A stretch of 64,000 nt of DNA from Streptomyces sp. DH24 (GCF_029813775.1 NZ_JARVKW010000003.1:186001-250000), one strand, 5' to 3'; positions 35,430 through 45,279 are shown, numbered from the stretch's first letter. The notes: a model not told the origin generated them from the sequence alone. A program made the numbers and translations.

Positions 35430-35537
35430 GGCGGAAGGGGCCTGCGGGACCGGTCCGGCGGGCACGGCGGTACGGGCGTGCGGGACCGGTCCGGTGGGCA
35501 TGGCGGAAGCGGCCCGTACGACCGACGGCCGCAAACA
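35430..35537. repeat. 36-bp tandem repeat, three degenerate copies
   Basis: Units begin at 35430, 35466 and 35502, each opening GGCGG and the first two sharing GCGGGACCGGTCCGG. Further decayed copies and a repeated CAGCCAGAGC (35537 and 35632) extend to about 35660. No gene is supported in the 365-bp gap; the frames that run through are products of the 12-residue periodicity. Confidence 0.75.
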
Positions 35538-35697
35538 GCCAGAGCAACCCGTACGACGGAAGCGGCCCTTACGCCCGGACCCAACCGCCGCACACGGCGG
35601 AGGCCGCCCGCACGACCGAACCGCCGCGTACAGCCAGAGCGACTCGCACGGCCAAGGTCACGCACGGCCCGGTGAACGGGCGGTCCGGTGAACGAGC

Positions 35698-35723
35698 GGC
35701 CCGGCGGGGTCCCCCGCCGGGCC
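35698..35723. terminator. Strong hairpin between converging genes
   Basis: GGCCCGGCGGGG pairs with CCCCGCCGGGCC (12 bp, 2-base loop). It sits downstream of the acetyltransferase and of the minus-strand trans-sulfuration gene, so it could serve both as a bidirectional terminator. There is no U tract, as is usual in Streptomyces. Confidence 0.7.
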
Positions 35724-35765
35724 GGTCGACGTTCCGGGGCGGTCCGTGCCGCCCCGTCCCCCGGC

Positions 35766-36941
35766 TCAGTCCCTGGCCAGCGCCGCGTGCAGCGTGGTCG
35801 GAGCGGCGGGCTCCCCGAGCGCCGCGTCCAGGTCGTTCCACAGGTCGTCGACGTCCTCCAGGCCCACCGACATCCGCAGCAGCCGGTCGCTCACCCCGGC
35901 GCCGCGGCGGTCGTCGGCGTCCACGATGCGGTGGCTGATGGACGCCGGGTGCTGGATCAGCGTGTCGACGCTGCCGAGGCTGACGGCCGGGGTGATCAGC
36001 CGGACGCCCGCGATGACGTCGTGCGGGTCGCCGTGCACCTCGAAGGAGACCATCGCGCCGCCGATCGACGGGTAGTGCACGCGGGCCACGCGCGGGTCGG
36101 CGGCGAGGCGGCCGGCGAGTTCGGCGGCGTTCGCGGACGCGGCCCGGACCCGGACCGGCAGCGTGGACAGGCCGCGCAGCAGCAGATAGCCGGCCAGCGG
36201 ATGCAGCACGCCGCCGGTCGCGAACCGCACCTGCCGCAGCCGTCCGGCGAACTCCTCGTCGCAGGCGACCACACCGGCCATCACGTCACCGTGTCCGCCC
36301 AGGTACTTGGTGGCGCTGTGCAGCACCAGCCGCGCGCCCTGCTCGGCGGGCCGCTGGAGGACGGGCGTGGCGAACGTGTTGTCCACGAGCAGCGGCACCG
36401 AGCCGCAGGCGTGGGCGACGGCCCGCAGGTCGACCTCGGCGAGCGTCGGGTTGGCCGGCGACTCGACCAGCACCAGACCGGTGTCCGGGCGCAGCGCATC
36501 GGCGATGCCCGCCGGGTCGGTCCAGGTGACCTCGGAGCCGAGCAGCCCGGCGGTCAGCAGATGGTCGCTGCAGCCGTACAGGGGCCGTACGGCGACGACG
36601 TGCCGCAGCCCCATCGCGTTACGGACGAGGAGGACGGCGCTGAGCGCGGCCATGCCGCTGGCGAAGGCCACCGCGGCCTCGGTGCCCTCCAGCTTGGCGA
36701 GGGCGGTCTCGAAGCGGGCGACGGTCGGGTTGCCGAGCCGCGCGTAGACGGGCGGGCCGTCCGGGTCCGCGCCGGTCTCGGCGAACGCGTCGATGCGGGC
36801 GGCCTCGCCGCGGCTGTCGTACGAGGGGTAGGTGGTGGACAGGTCGATCGGCGGGGCGTGCAGTCCCTGCCGGGCGAGATCGTCGCGGCCGGCGTGCACG
36901 GCCTCGGTGGCCAGTGCTCTCGATACGGTGGGCGTGTCCAT
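35766..36941 (-). CDS. Trans-sulfuration PLP enzyme (cystathionine/methionine gamma-lyase family)
   Basis: A 391-residue Cys/Met-metabolism enzyme. It has VYARLGNPTVARFE, FASGMAALSAVLL, VDNTFATPVLQ and the PLP lysine K212 in HSATKYLGGHGDVMAG, with a C-terminal SLGSVDTLIQHPASISH. It could be cystathionine gamma-synthase or lyase, or methionine gamma-lyase; sequence alone does not decide. The divergent Lrp regulator 59 bp away favours an amino-acid-degrading role under Lrp control. Confidence 0.92.
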   Translation of the reverse strand: MDTPTVSRALATEAVHAGRDDLARQGLHAPPIDLSTTYPSYDSRGEAARIDAFAETGADPDGPPVYARLGNPTVARFETALAKLEGTEAAVAFASGMAALSAVLLVRNAMGLRHVVAVRPLYGCSDHLLTAGLLGSEVTWTDPAGIADALRPDTGLVLVESPANPTLAEVDLRAVAHACGSVPLLVDNTFATPVLQRPAEQGARLVLHSATKYLGGHGDVMAGVVACDEEFAGRLRQVRFATGGVLHPLAGYLLLRGLSTLPVRVRAASANAAELAGRLAADPRVARVHYPSIGGAMVSFEVHGDPHDVIAGVRLITPAVSLGSVDTLIQHPASISHRIVDADDRRGAGVSDRLLRMSVGLEDVDDLWNDLDAALGEPAAPTTLHAALARD

Positions 36942-37000
36942 GCCCGAAGAGTGAACGACGGCCGGTACTCCGGGGGCGGACCCCGTGCTACGTTCGGCCG

Positions 37001-37492
37001 ATGTCCGAATCTGTCGTACTGGATCCGGTCGATCTTCATCTGCTGCGGTTGCTGCAGAACGACGCCCGGACCACCTATCGCGATCTCGCCGCGCAGATCG
37101 GTGTCGCGCCGTCGACCTGTCTGGACCGCGTGACGCGGCTGCGGCGGGCCGGGGTGATCCTCGGCCACCGGCTGCGGCTGGACCCGGCGAAGCTCGGCCG
37201 GGGCCTGGAGGCGCTGCTGCTGGTGCAGGTCAGGCCGCACCGGCGGGAGTTGGTGGGTCCGTTCGTGGACCGGATCCGGGCGCTGCCGGAGTCGCGGACC
37301 GTGTACCACCTGACCGGCCCCGACGACTATCTCGTCCATGTCGCCGTCGCGGACATGGCCGATCTTCAGCGGCTGGTTCTGGACGGGTTCACCTCACGCC
37401 GGGAGGTGGCCCGGGTGGAGACGCGGCTGATCTTCCAGCAATGGGAGTGCGGGCCGCTGCTGCCGCCTTCGCCCTCGGCTCAATCCGAGTGA
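37001..37492 (+). CDS. Lrp/AsnC-family regulator divergent to the trans-sulfuration gene
   Basis: A 163-residue regulator. The N-terminal helix-turn-helix is DLAAQIGVAPSTCLDRVTRLRRAGVI (residues about 23-48), and a RAM ligand domain follows with YHLTGPDDYLVHVAV. TGCTACGTT near 36987 may be a -10 element only about 10 bases before the ATG, so the transcript may be nearly leaderless. It probably senses methionine or a related amino acid and controls its divergent neighbour. GAACG/CGTTC arms flank the gap. Confidence 0.92.
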   Translation: MSESVVLDPVDLHLLRLLQNDARTTYRDLAAQIGVAPSTCLDRVTRLRRAGVILGHRLRLDPAKLGRGLEALLLVQVRPHRRELVGPFVDRIRALPESRTVYHLTGPDDYLVHVAVADMADLQRLVLDGFTSRREVARVETRLIFQQWECGPLLPPSPSAQSE

Positions 37493-37524
37493 CGTGCGGC
37501 GGTCCTCGTACGAGGATGGTCGGC

Positions 37525-39213
37525 ATGTCTGACACCAAGAGCCCGCTGCCCCGCGAGGTCGCCGACCGTTATGTCGACGACCTCATCGCCCTCGACCCGA
37601 TCACCGGTACCTACCTCGGCGTGAAGGAGAGTTCGAGCAGGCTGCCCGACTTGTCGCCCGCGGGTCAGGAGGCCGTCGCGGATCTGCTGCGGGCCACGCT
37701 GGCCCGGCTCGACGAGGCCGAGCGCCGGCCCGGTGCGGACAGCGACATCGAGCGCCGGTGCGCCCGGCTGCTGCGCGAGCGGCTGACCGCCGAACTCGCC
37801 GTGCACGAGGCCGACGAGGGGCTGCGTGCGGTCGGCAACCTGGGCACGGTGGCGCACTCGGTGCGCGAGGTGTTCTCGGTGACGCCGAACGAGACCGAGG
37901 AGGACTGGGCGGCGATCGCCGAGCGGCTGCGCGCGGTGCCCGCCGCGCTGGAGGGGTACCGCGCGTCCCTCGCGCTCGGTCTGGAACGCAAGCTGTACGC
38001 GGCTCCGCGTCCGACGGCCACGTTCGTCGGGCAGCTCGCCGAGTGGGCCGACACGGGCGCGGGCCGTGGCTGGTTCGAGGACTTCGCCGCCGACGGCCCC
38101 GAGGCGCTGCGGGCCGAGCTGGACAAGGCGGCCCGGGGCGCGACCGCGGCCGTGGTGGAGCTGCGGGACTGGATGCGGGACGTGTACGCGCCGGCCGTGG
38201 AGGGCGCGCCGAACACGGTGGGCCGCGAGCGGTACGCCCGCTGGTCGCGCTACTACAACGGCACGGACCTCGACCTGGACGAGGCGTACGCCTACGGCTG
38301 GTCGGAGTTCCACCGCATCCTCGGCGAGATGAAGCAGGAGGCCGAGAAGATCCTGCCGGGGGCCGCGACGCCGTGGGAGGCGCTGGCGCACCTGGACGAG
38401 CACGGCCGGCACATCGAGGGCGTCGAGGAGGTCCGCGGCTGGCTCCAGGGCCTGATGGACGAGGCGATCGAGAAGCTCGACGGCACGCACTTCGAACTCG
38501 CCGAGCCGGTACGGAAGGTGGAGTCGCGCATCGCCCCGCCCGGCAGCGCCGCCGCGCCGTACTACACGTCCCCGTCGGAGGACTTCTCCCGGCCGGGCCG
38601 CACCTGGCTGCCGACGATGGGCCAGACCCGGTTCCCCGTCTACGACCTGGTGTCGACGTGGTACCACGAGGGCGTGCCGGGTCACCACCTCCAGCTCGCG
38701 CAGTGGACGTACGTCGCCGGGAACCTGTCCCGCTACCAGGCCACGATCGGCCTGGTCAGCGCCAACGCGGAGGGCTGGGCGCTGTACGCGGAGCGCCTGA
38801 TGGACGAGCTGGGCTTCCTCACGGACGCGGAGCAGCGGCTCGGCTACCTGGACGCGCAGATGATGCGGGCCGCGCGGGTCATCGTGGACATCGGCATGCA
38901 CCTGGGGCTGGAGATCCCGGCGGACTCGCCGTTCCGCCCGGGTGAGCGCTGGACGCCGGAGCTGGCGCAGGAGTTCTTCGGCGCGCACAGCAGCCGTCCG
39001 GCGGACTTCGTGGAGAGCGAGCTGACCCGCTATCTGACCATTCCGGGCCAGGCGATCGGCTACAAGCTGGGTGAGCGGGCCTGGCTGCTGGGCCGGGAGA
39101 AGGCCCGCGAGCGGCACGGGAACGCCTTCGACCTCAAGGCCTGGCACATGGCGGCCCTGTCGCAGGGCTCGCTGGGCCTGGACGACCTGGTGGACGAGCT
39201 GTCCCGGCTGTGA
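37525..39213 (+). CDS. DUF885-family metallopeptidase-like protein
   Basis: A 562-residue DUF885 protein. The metal-site motif is YHEGVPGHHLQ near residue 378 and continues with NAEGWALYAERLMDELG. It lacks a signal peptide, so it should act in the cytoplasm, probably on peptides. I prefer the ATG at 37525 (MSDTKSPLPREV) because GAGGA lies 8 bases upstream; an ATG at 37516 is in frame. It is followed by a clear terminator. Confidence 0.92.
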   Translation: MSDTKSPLPREVADRYVDDLIALDPITGTYLGVKESSSRLPDLSPAGQEAVADLLRATLARLDEAERRPGADSDIERRCARLLRERLTAELAVHEADEGLRAVGNLGTVAHSVREVFSVTPNETEEDWAAIAERLRAVPAALEGYRASLALGLERKLYAAPRPTATFVGQLAEWADTGAGRGWFEDFAADGPEALRAELDKAARGATAAVVELRDWMRDVYAPAVEGAPNTVGRERYARWSRYYNGTDLDLDEAYAYGWSEFHRILGEMKQEAEKILPGAATPWEALAHLDEHGRHIEGVEEVRGWLQGLMDEAIEKLDGTHFELAEPVRKVESRIAPPGSAAAPYYTSPSEDFSRPGRTWLPTMGQTRFPVYDLVSTWYHEGVPGHHLQLAQWTYVAGNLSRYQATIGLVSANAEGWALYAERLMDELGFLTDAEQRLGYLDAQMMRAARVIVDIGMHLGLEIPADSPFRPGERWTPELAQEFFGAHSSRPADFVESELTRYLTIPGQAIGYKLGERAWLLGREKARERHGNAFDLKAWHMAALSQGSLGLDDLVDELSRL

Positions 39214-39218
39214 GCGGT

Positions 39219-39253
39219 GCGGGGCGGCCGGCGTCCGGGGCCGGCCGCCCCGC
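39219..39253 (+). terminator. Terminator hairpin after the DUF885 gene
   Basis: A perfect 14-bp stem, GCGGGGCGGCCGGC with GCCGGCCGCCCCGC, and a 7-base loop, starting 6 bases after the stop codon. It is the strongest hairpin of this neighbourhood. Confidence 0.85.
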
Positions 39254-39464
39254 GCGGCCCGTGTGCAGCGGCGGAATCCGCCCTCGGGGCAGGGAGTCCC
39301 GGAGCAGTTCCCGGGGCGAGGGATGCGGAAGCCTGGGCATGGACGCCCATGATGGGCGGCGCGGCCCGCGGCGCACGTGGATGTCCGGCGACGCCGCGTG
39401 GTCGCCGGGAGGACGGCAGGCTCCCCTTCCCGACGGGCGGCCGGGGCCTTTCGCGCACCCGTCG

Positions 39465-39977
39465 CTAGGTGAGCCGCCGCAGGTGTACGAGCCCCAGCCA
39501 GGTCTCGGGGCCCGGCTGCACGTGGGCCGCGCGGACCGCGTAGTGCCCGGGGTCGAGGGCGATCCGCACATGGCCGGTGCCCGCGTCGGCGGTGCCGGGC
39601 CAGGCCGCGTCGAACAGCCGCACCGGACCCGGCACGTTCCACCGCACCTCCGGTGACCAGTCCGCCACCCGCAGGGCCTCGGGCACACTGCCCAGCAGCT
39701 CCGCCTCGGAGTCGGCGGCGGACCAGCGGACGAAGGCGCCGTGGTCGGGCAGGAAGGCGGTCGAGGCGGGTTCGTCGCCGAAGACCAGGGCCGTGCAGTC
39801 ACCGACCGGGAGCAGCCCCACGTGGCCGTCGACCTCGCAGGCCCGGTCGTAGTCCGAGGCGGTCTCCTCGCCGTCGGCCCCCGTCCAGAACGGCAGCACC
39901 GTCTCGGGTACCGCGACCAGGGGCCCGCCGCCCGAATCGACCCATTCCACCACGCCCGGTTCCGCGTAACGCACCAT
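39465..39977 (-). CDS. Imm21-family immunity-like protein
   Basis: About 170 residues. The pattern EWVDSGGGPLVAVPETVLPFW, CEVDGHVGLLPVGD and VFGDEPASTAFLP is typical of Imm21 proteins. Many Imm families protect against polymorphic toxins, but no toxin gene lies nearby, so it may be solitary or have another role. The ATG at 39977 has AGG upstream; a TTG at 39983 is in frame. Family call from memory of the motif. Confidence 0.75.
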   Translation of the reverse strand: MVRYAEPGVVEWVDSGGGPLVAVPETVLPFWTGADGEETASDYDRACEVDGHVGLLPVGDCTALVFGDEPASTAFLPDHGAFVRWSAADSEAELLGSVPEALRVADWSPEVRWNVPGPVRLFDAAWPGTADAGTGHVRIALDPGHYAVRAAHVQPGPETWLGLVHLRRLT

Positions 39978-40026
39978 GCGCAAAACCTACCTGCACATGA
40001 CCTCCCGCGGCGCCTCAACTCCCTCG

Positions 40027-40494
40027 TCAGCAACCGCAGTCGGCCCCGGCGGGCGCGGTCAGCGGGTCGGCGGCGCGACGCTCGCGGCCGTGCCGGGTCT
40101 CGAACTCGAAGCCCTCGCGCACCCAGTACTCGAAGCCGCCGAGCATCTCCTTGACGCGGTAGCCGAGTTCGGCGAGCGCGAGGGCGGCGCGGGTGGCACC
40201 GTTGCAGCCCGGCCCCCAGCAGTACGTGACGACCGGCACGGACCTGTCGAGGAGCCGTCCGGCCCGCTCGGGCACGAGCCCGGTGGGCAGGTGGACGGCG
40301 CCCGGGACGTGCCCCTGGTCCCAGGACTCGGTGGAGCGCGAGTCCAGGACGACGAACCCGGGGTCGCCGCCTGCCGCAAGCGCCGCGGCGACGTCGGACA
40401 CGTCGGCGTGGAAGGCGAGGCTCGCGCGGAAGTGGGCGGCGGCCTCGGCGGGCGCCGCGGGCGGGACGCGCAGGACGGGGTTGGCGGAGCTCAT
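40027..40494 (-). CDS. Rhodanese-like sulfurtransferase
   Basis: A 155-residue single rhodanese domain. VVLDSRSTESWDQGHVPGAVHLP is followed by the active loop TYCWGPGCNGATRAA, with Cys92 as the expected nucleophile and an additional Cys97. The protein ends ADCGC, two further cysteines. It transfers sulfane sulfur in the cytoplasm. It diverges from an Lrp regulator 123 bp away, which probably controls it. Confidence 0.92.
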   Translation of the reverse strand: MSSANPVLRVPPAAPAEAAAHFRASLAFHADVSDVAAALAAGGDPGFVVLDSRSTESWDQGHVPGAVHLPTGLVPERAGRLLDRSVPVVTYCWGPGCNGATRAALALAELGYRVKEMLGGFEYWVREGFEFETRHGRERRAADPLTAPAGADCGC

Positions 40495-40617
40495 GGCGGT
40501 GGCCTTTCCCTCAGGGAGCCGACGACCGGAAATCTACGGCCGTGAACCGCCGCTCTGAAGGGACGATCCCCGGCGCATCCCTTGCCACGCCGTGGATTGC
40601 CCTGCTATCCCTCGTTG

Positions 40618-41064
40618 ATGACCACGTATTCCCCGGACGCCACCGACTGGCGCATCCTCGACGTCCTCCAGCGGGAGGGCCGGGCCAGTTTCGCCGAGCT
40701 GGCCCGCGCCGTCTCCATGTCCCCGAGCGCGGTCACCGAACGGGTGCGCCGCATGGAGGAGGCGGGCGTCATCCAGGGGTACGCGGCCGTGGTCGACCCC
40801 GACCGGCTGGGTCTGCCAATCCTGGCGTTCGTGCGGCTGCGCTATCCGACCGGCAACTACAAGCCGTTCCACGACCTGGTCGAGGCGACGCCGGAGATCC
40901 TGGAGGCGCACCACGTCACCGGCGACGACTGCTTCGTCATCAAGGTCGCCGCCCGCTCCATGCGGCACCTGGAGGAGGTCTCGGGCCGTATCGGCGCCCT
41001 GGGTTCGGTGACCACGAGCATCGTGTACTCCTCCCCGCTGCCCCGGCGTCCGTTGGGCCGTTGA
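40618..41064 (+). CDS. Lrp/AsnC-family regulator divergent to the rhodanese gene
   Basis: A 148-residue regulator: DWRILDVLQREGRASFAELARAVSMSPSAVTERVRRMEE, then the RAM domain with HHVTGDDCFVIKVA. It is the second divergent Lrp-enzyme pair in the window. The start at 40618 lacks a strong ribosome-binding site, and an ATG at 40582 is less likely. Its likely ligand is a sulfur-containing or branched-chain amino acid, which is inference. Confidence 0.92.
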   Translation: MTTYSPDATDWRILDVLQREGRASFAELARAVSMSPSAVTERVRRMEEAGVIQGYAAVVDPDRLGLPILAFVRLRYPTGNYKPFHDLVEATPEILEAHHVTGDDCFVIKVAARSMRHLEEVSGRIGALGSVTTSIVYSSPLPRRPLGR

Positions 41065-41067
41065 ATC

Positions 41068-41122
41068 GCTGAACCGCTGGGCCGCTGGGCTGCTGGGCTG
41101 CTGGGCCCTTGGGCCGCTGGGG
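41068..41122. repeat. 8-bp tandem array (GCTGGGCY), about seven units
   Basis: Units of GCTGGGCC or GCTGGGCT follow each other from 41068 to the sbcC stop codon. Like the GGTCA array at 12298, it fills the space between two converging genes and touches a stop codon. Confidence 0.8.
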
Positions 41123-44119
41123 TCAGCGCACCCCGCGCCGGCGCAGCACCGAGCCGGACCTGCCCTTGACGACCTCCAGCTGCGCGTGGATGCGGCGCCG
41201 CAGGTCGGCGACGTGGCTGACGATGCCGACGCTGCGGTCCCGTTCGCGCAGCGAGTCGAGCACGTCGAGGACCTCGTCGAGGGTCTGGTCGTCGAGGCTG
41301 CCGAAGCCCTCGTCGATGAAGAGGGTGTCCAGGCGCACCCCGCCCGCCTCGTCGGTGACGACGTCCGCGAGGCCGAGGGCGAGCGCGAGGGACGCGAAGA
41401 ACGTCTCGCCGCCGGACAGCGTCGCCGTGTCCCGCTCCCGGCCCGTCCAGGCGTCCACGACGTGCAGCCCGAGGCCGCTGCGGCCGCGGCCGGTGCGGTC
41501 GTCGGAGTGGACGAGGGTGTAGCGGCCGGACGACATGCGTTGCAGGCGTGCGGTCGCGGCGGCGGCGACCTGTTCCAGCCGGGCCGCCAGCACGTAGGAC
41601 TCCAGGCGCATCCTCCGCTCATTGTCCGCGGACGTCCCGGCGGCGAGGCCCGCCATCCGGGCGATGCGGTCGTGCTCCTCGCGCAGCGGCCCGAGGCGCC
41701 GTACGGACGCCGCGGCCCGGGCGGAGAGCCGGTCGAGTTCGGCGCAGCGGCGGGCTGCGGCGTCCCGCGCGGACACGGCGTCGCGCAGTCGGCGGTCCGC
41801 CTCGGCCAGCGCCTGTTCGGCGGCCGTGACGTCGGCGGGCGGGGCCTGGGCGGCGGCCGCGGTGTCGGCCTCGGCGAGGACGGCGCGCACGGCGGCCTCC
41901 TCCGCCTGCCAGGCATCGAGCCGGTGCTGGAGTTCGCGGTGGGCGGCGTCGTCGAGCAGGGCCGCCGCGGCGTCCTGCGGGGTGTCGAAGCCGGCGCGGA
42001 ACGCGGCGTCGGCGAGCCGGGAGTCGGCCTCTTTGAGCCGCTGGGCGGTGTCCTCGGCGGCACGGGCGCGGTCGGCGGCGTCGGTGAGCAGCGCGACCTG
42101 CCGCTCCAGCTGGGCGGCGCGGGCGGCGACGCTGTCCAGGGAACCGCGCGCCCGCGCCAACTCCTCTTCCAGGGAGGCCTTTTCGCGGTCCAGCCGCTCG
42201 CGGTGTCCCACCCTGGACGCGGCGCGGACGGCGGCCTCCTGCTGGACGGCGACGCGCCGCTCCCGCTCGTGCCCGGCCCGGCGCAGCTCCTCCTGCGCGG
42301 CGTGCAGCCCGGAGGCGGCCTCGCGGGCCCGCGTGTACTCCCGTTCCAGTTGGTCGGCCTCGGCGGCCAGGCGCGCGGTCGGCGCGTCACCGGCCTCGGC
42401 GGTCGCGGCGGCCAGCGCCTCCCGCACGACGCCGAGGCGGCGCTCGTCCTCGGCGCGGCGCTCCTCGGCCCGCTGGTGGGCGGCGAGGGCGCGTTCCTCG
42501 GCGTCCCGGTCGACGTGGCCCGCGACCTTGCGGGCGGGCGCGGGGTGTTCGGTGGCTCCGCAGACGGCGCAGGGTTCGCCGTCGGTGAGGTTCGCGGCGA
42601 GTTCGGCGGCGATGCCGGTCAGCCGCTGTTCCTTGAGGTCGAGCCAGTGCGCGCGCGCCTCGACGGCCCGTTCGGCCGAGGCGAGGGCCTGCCGCTGGGC
42701 GGCGTCGGTGTCCAGTGCGAGCCGGTCGCGCTGCCGGGCCGCGGTCAGCCGCCGCCGGGCCGGTTCGCGCTGCACTGCGAGTTGTTCGGCCCGGGTCGCG
42801 GCCTCCTGGGCGGCGTCGATGCGGGCCTGGAGCCCGGCGCGCAGCGCCTCCCAGTCGGCGAGCCAGGCCTCCGCCTCCTGCCGGACGTCCTCGTCGACGC
42901 GCTCCTGCCGGTCCAGGTCGGCGCGTTCCGCGACGAGCCCGGCCAGTCGCTGCTCGGCGCGGCGGGCCGCGTCCAGGCCGCCCAGTTCCTCGGCGGCGCG
43001 GCGTGCGGCGGCGGCCAGCCCGGCCGCGCCGGCGTCGGCGAGGCGGTCCGGCAGCAGGGCACGCGCGCGCACTTCCTCGGCGGTGGCCCGCCGGTGCTCG
43101 GCGTCGGCGGACTCCCTGAGGTCCAGGGCGGGCGCCACCGTCTCGGCCTTGCGGCCCCGCGCCATGCGCCGCTCGGTCTGCCGGTGGGCGTCGGCCCGCT
43201 CCTCCAGCCGCCGGGCACGCTCGCTCGCCTCCCCGAACCGGCGCTGCAACCGGGCGAGTTCGCGTACGTCGTGCAGCGCGCGGTCGGCCGCGGCGCGGGC
43301 GGACTCGGCGGCCGTGAGGCGGCTGTGCGCGACGGCGAGCTGTTCACGGGCGGTGCTGCGGGCGACGGCCGCGGCGCTCAGGACGGCGTCGGCCAGGCCG
43401 GGGTCGCCGGGGGCCAGCTCGGGCAGTTCCATGGCGTCGCCCGCGGCCTGTTGCATGCGGTGTGCGTCGGCGAGCAGTTCGGTGTCCCCGTCGCGCACCC
43501 GGGCCTCGGTGGCGCGGCGGCGTTCGGCGAGGCGCTTTTCCACCTCGGCGAACCGGCGCGTGTCGAAGAGGCGGCCGAGCAGCTTGCCGCGGGCCTCGGC
43601 GTCGGCGCGCAGGAACCGCGCGAAGTCGCCCTGGGGCAGCAGCACGACCTGGCAGAACTGCTCCCGGCTCATGCCGAGCAGCTGGGTGATCTCCTCGCCG
43701 ATCTCCTGGTGGGAGCGGCTGAGGTCCTTCCAGGTCCCGGCGACGGCGTCGTACTCGCGCAGCCACGTCTGGGCCTTGTCGAGGGTGGTGCCCGAGCCGC
43801 GCTTCTTGGGGCGCTCCCAGGGTGGCTGCCGGGTGATCTCCAACCGGCGTCCGGCGACGGTCAGTTCGAGGGTGACCTCGCTGCGGGTGGCCGGCGCGGC
43901 GTGGTCGCTGCGCAGGTTCATGCCCTGTCCGGCGCTCTGCCGGGCGCCGGGCACCGAGCCGTAGAGCGCGTAGCAGACGGCGTCGAGGACGGACGTCTTG
44001 CCCGCGCCGGTGGGACCGTGCAGCAGGAAGAGGCCGGCCGCCGACAGCGCGTCGAAGTCGACGGTCTGGGTGCCGCCGAAGGGGCCGAAGGCGGTGATGT
44101 CCAGCCGGTGCAGTCTCAC
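41123..44119 (-). CDS. sbcC: Exonuclease subunit SbcC
   Basis: A 998-residue SMC-like ATPase. It has Walker A LHGPTGAGKTS near residue 35, long Ala/Arg/Glu-rich coiled coils, the zinc hook CAVCG in the middle, then signature LSGGETFFASLALALGLAD and Walker B LDTLFIDEGFGSLD at the C-terminus. With SbcD it processes DNA ends and hairpins. The GTG at 44119 overlaps the sbcD stop by 4 bases. Confidence 0.95.
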   Translation of the reverse strand: MRLHRLDITAFGPFGGTQTVDFDALSAAGLFLLHGPTGAGKTSVLDAVCYALYGSVPGARQSAGQGMNLRSDHAAPATRSEVTLELTVAGRRLEITRQPPWERPKKRGSGTTLDKAQTWLREYDAVAGTWKDLSRSHQEIGEEITQLLGMSREQFCQVVLLPQGDFARFLRADAEARGKLLGRLFDTRRFAEVEKRLAERRRATEARVRDGDTELLADAHRMQQAAGDAMELPELAPGDPGLADAVLSAAAVARSTAREQLAVAHSRLTAAESARAAADRALHDVRELARLQRRFGEASERARRLEERADAHRQTERRMARGRKAETVAPALDLRESADAEHRRATAEEVRARALLPDRLADAGAAGLAAAARRAAEELGGLDAARRAEQRLAGLVAERADLDRQERVDEDVRQEAEAWLADWEALRAGLQARIDAAQEAATRAEQLAVQREPARRRLTAARQRDRLALDTDAAQRQALASAERAVEARAHWLDLKEQRLTGIAAELAANLTDGEPCAVCGATEHPAPARKVAGHVDRDAEERALAAHQRAEERRAEDERRLGVVREALAAATAEAGDAPTARLAAEADQLEREYTRAREAASGLHAAQEELRRAGHERERRVAVQQEAAVRAASRVGHRERLDREKASLEEELARARGSLDSVAARAAQLERQVALLTDAADRARAAEDTAQRLKEADSRLADAAFRAGFDTPQDAAAALLDDAAHRELQHRLDAWQAEEAAVRAVLAEADTAAAAQAPPADVTAAEQALAEADRRLRDAVSARDAAARRCAELDRLSARAAASVRRLGPLREEHDRIARMAGLAAGTSADNERRMRLESYVLAARLEQVAAAATARLQRMSSGRYTLVHSDDRTGRGRSGLGLHVVDAWTGRERDTATLSGGETFFASLALALGLADVVTDEAGGVRLDTLFIDEGFGSLDDQTLDEVLDVLDSLRERDRSVGIVSHVADLRRRIHAQLEVVKGRSGSVLRRRGVR

Positions 44120-45279
44120 CGCGCGACCTCCCGTACCGCGTCGTCCGCGCGGGCCGCGTCGAGCGCGTCGCGCAGGACCGCCCGCTCGTGCTCGTCGGGG
44201 GCCGCGCCGCGCACGTGGGCGACGAAGTCCTCCGCGATCTGCTGGTCGTCGCGGCCCGCGAGGCGCCGGGCGTAGGACACGTCGGGGTCGTCGGGCCGGC
44301 GTTCGGGGTCGAAGGCGAGGGTGAGGGTGTGCGGGAAGCGCTCGGTGAGCCGGGCCATGGGATCTGCGGGGCGGACCGCGTCCGTCAGGGTGGCCTCGAC
44401 CCACGCCTCCTCGTACCGGGCGAGGCCGGGGTCGGCGAGCAGGTCCTCCAGGGTGCCCCGGATGCGGGCGAGCGGGCGGGGCACCGGGCAGTCGACGCGC
44501 TCGGCGGTGACGGCCCCGTCGGCCGCCAGGTCGACGAGCCACATGCTCTTGCGGTGGTCGGCCTCGGAGAAGGAGTAGGGCAGCGGGGAGCCGGAGTAGC
44601 GGACGCGGTCGGTGATGGTCTGGCAGCCGTGCAGATGTCCGAGCGCCACGTAGTCGACGCCGTCGAAGACCCCGGCGGGCACGGCCGCGACCCCGCCGAC
44701 GGTGATGTCCCGTTCGCTGTCGCTGCCCCGGCCGCCGGTGACGAAGGCGTGGGCGAGGACGACGGACCGGGTGCCGGGCGCGCGTGCGGCGAGGTCGGCG
44801 CGGACGCGGTCCATGGCGGCGGCGAGCACGGCCTCGTGGCCCGCCCTCTCGACGCGGAACTCGTCCTTGACCAGGGCGGGTTCGAGATACGGAAGCCCGT
44901 AGAAGGCCACGTCGCCGTGGGCGTCGGACAGCACCACCGGCGTGCCGCAGGCAGCCGGATCGGTGCGCAGGTGGATGCCGGCGCGGCCGATGAGCCCGGC
45001 GCCGACGCCGAGCCGCCGGGCCGAGTCGTGGTTGCCGGAGATCATCACCGTGGGCACGCCGAGGGCGGCGAGGCGGTGCAGCGCGTCGTCGAACAGCTCG
45101 ACGGCGGCGAGCGGCGGCACCGCCCGGTCGTACACGTCCCCCGACACGACCACCACGTCGGCCTCGCGCTGCCGCACGGTGGTGACGAGGTGACCGATGA
45201 ACTCGGCCTGCGCCCCGAGCATGTTCACCCGGTGGAACGCCCGGCCGAGATGCCAGTCGGAAGTGTGCAGAATTCTCAA
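44116..45279 (-). CDS. sbcD: Exonuclease subunit SbcD
   Basis: A 387-residue metallophosphoesterase (Mre11 family): MRILHTSDWHLGRAFH, VVSGDVYDRAVPP, MISGNHDSARR and VALGHLHGCQTI supply the manganese ligands. It is the nuclease partner of SbcC. It is the first gene of the pair, and no other gene precedes it in the operon. Confidence 0.96.
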   Translation of the reverse strand: MRILHTSDWHLGRAFHRVNMLGAQAEFIGHLVTTVRQREADVVVVSGDVYDRAVPPLAAVELFDDALHRLAALGVPTVMISGNHDSARRLGVGAGLIGRAGIHLRTDPAACGTPVVLSDAHGDVAFYGLPYLEPALVKDEFRVERAGHEAVLAAAMDRVRADLAARAPGTRSVVLAHAFVTGGRGSDSERDITVGGVAAVPAGVFDGVDYVALGHLHGCQTITDRVRYSGSPLPYSFSEADHRKSMWLVDLAADGAVTAERVDCPVPRPLARIRGTLEDLLADPGLARYEEAWVEATLTDAVRPADPMARLTERFPHTLTLAFDPERRPDDPDVSYARRLAGRDDQQIAEDFVAHVRGAAPDEHERAVLRDALDAARADDAVREVAR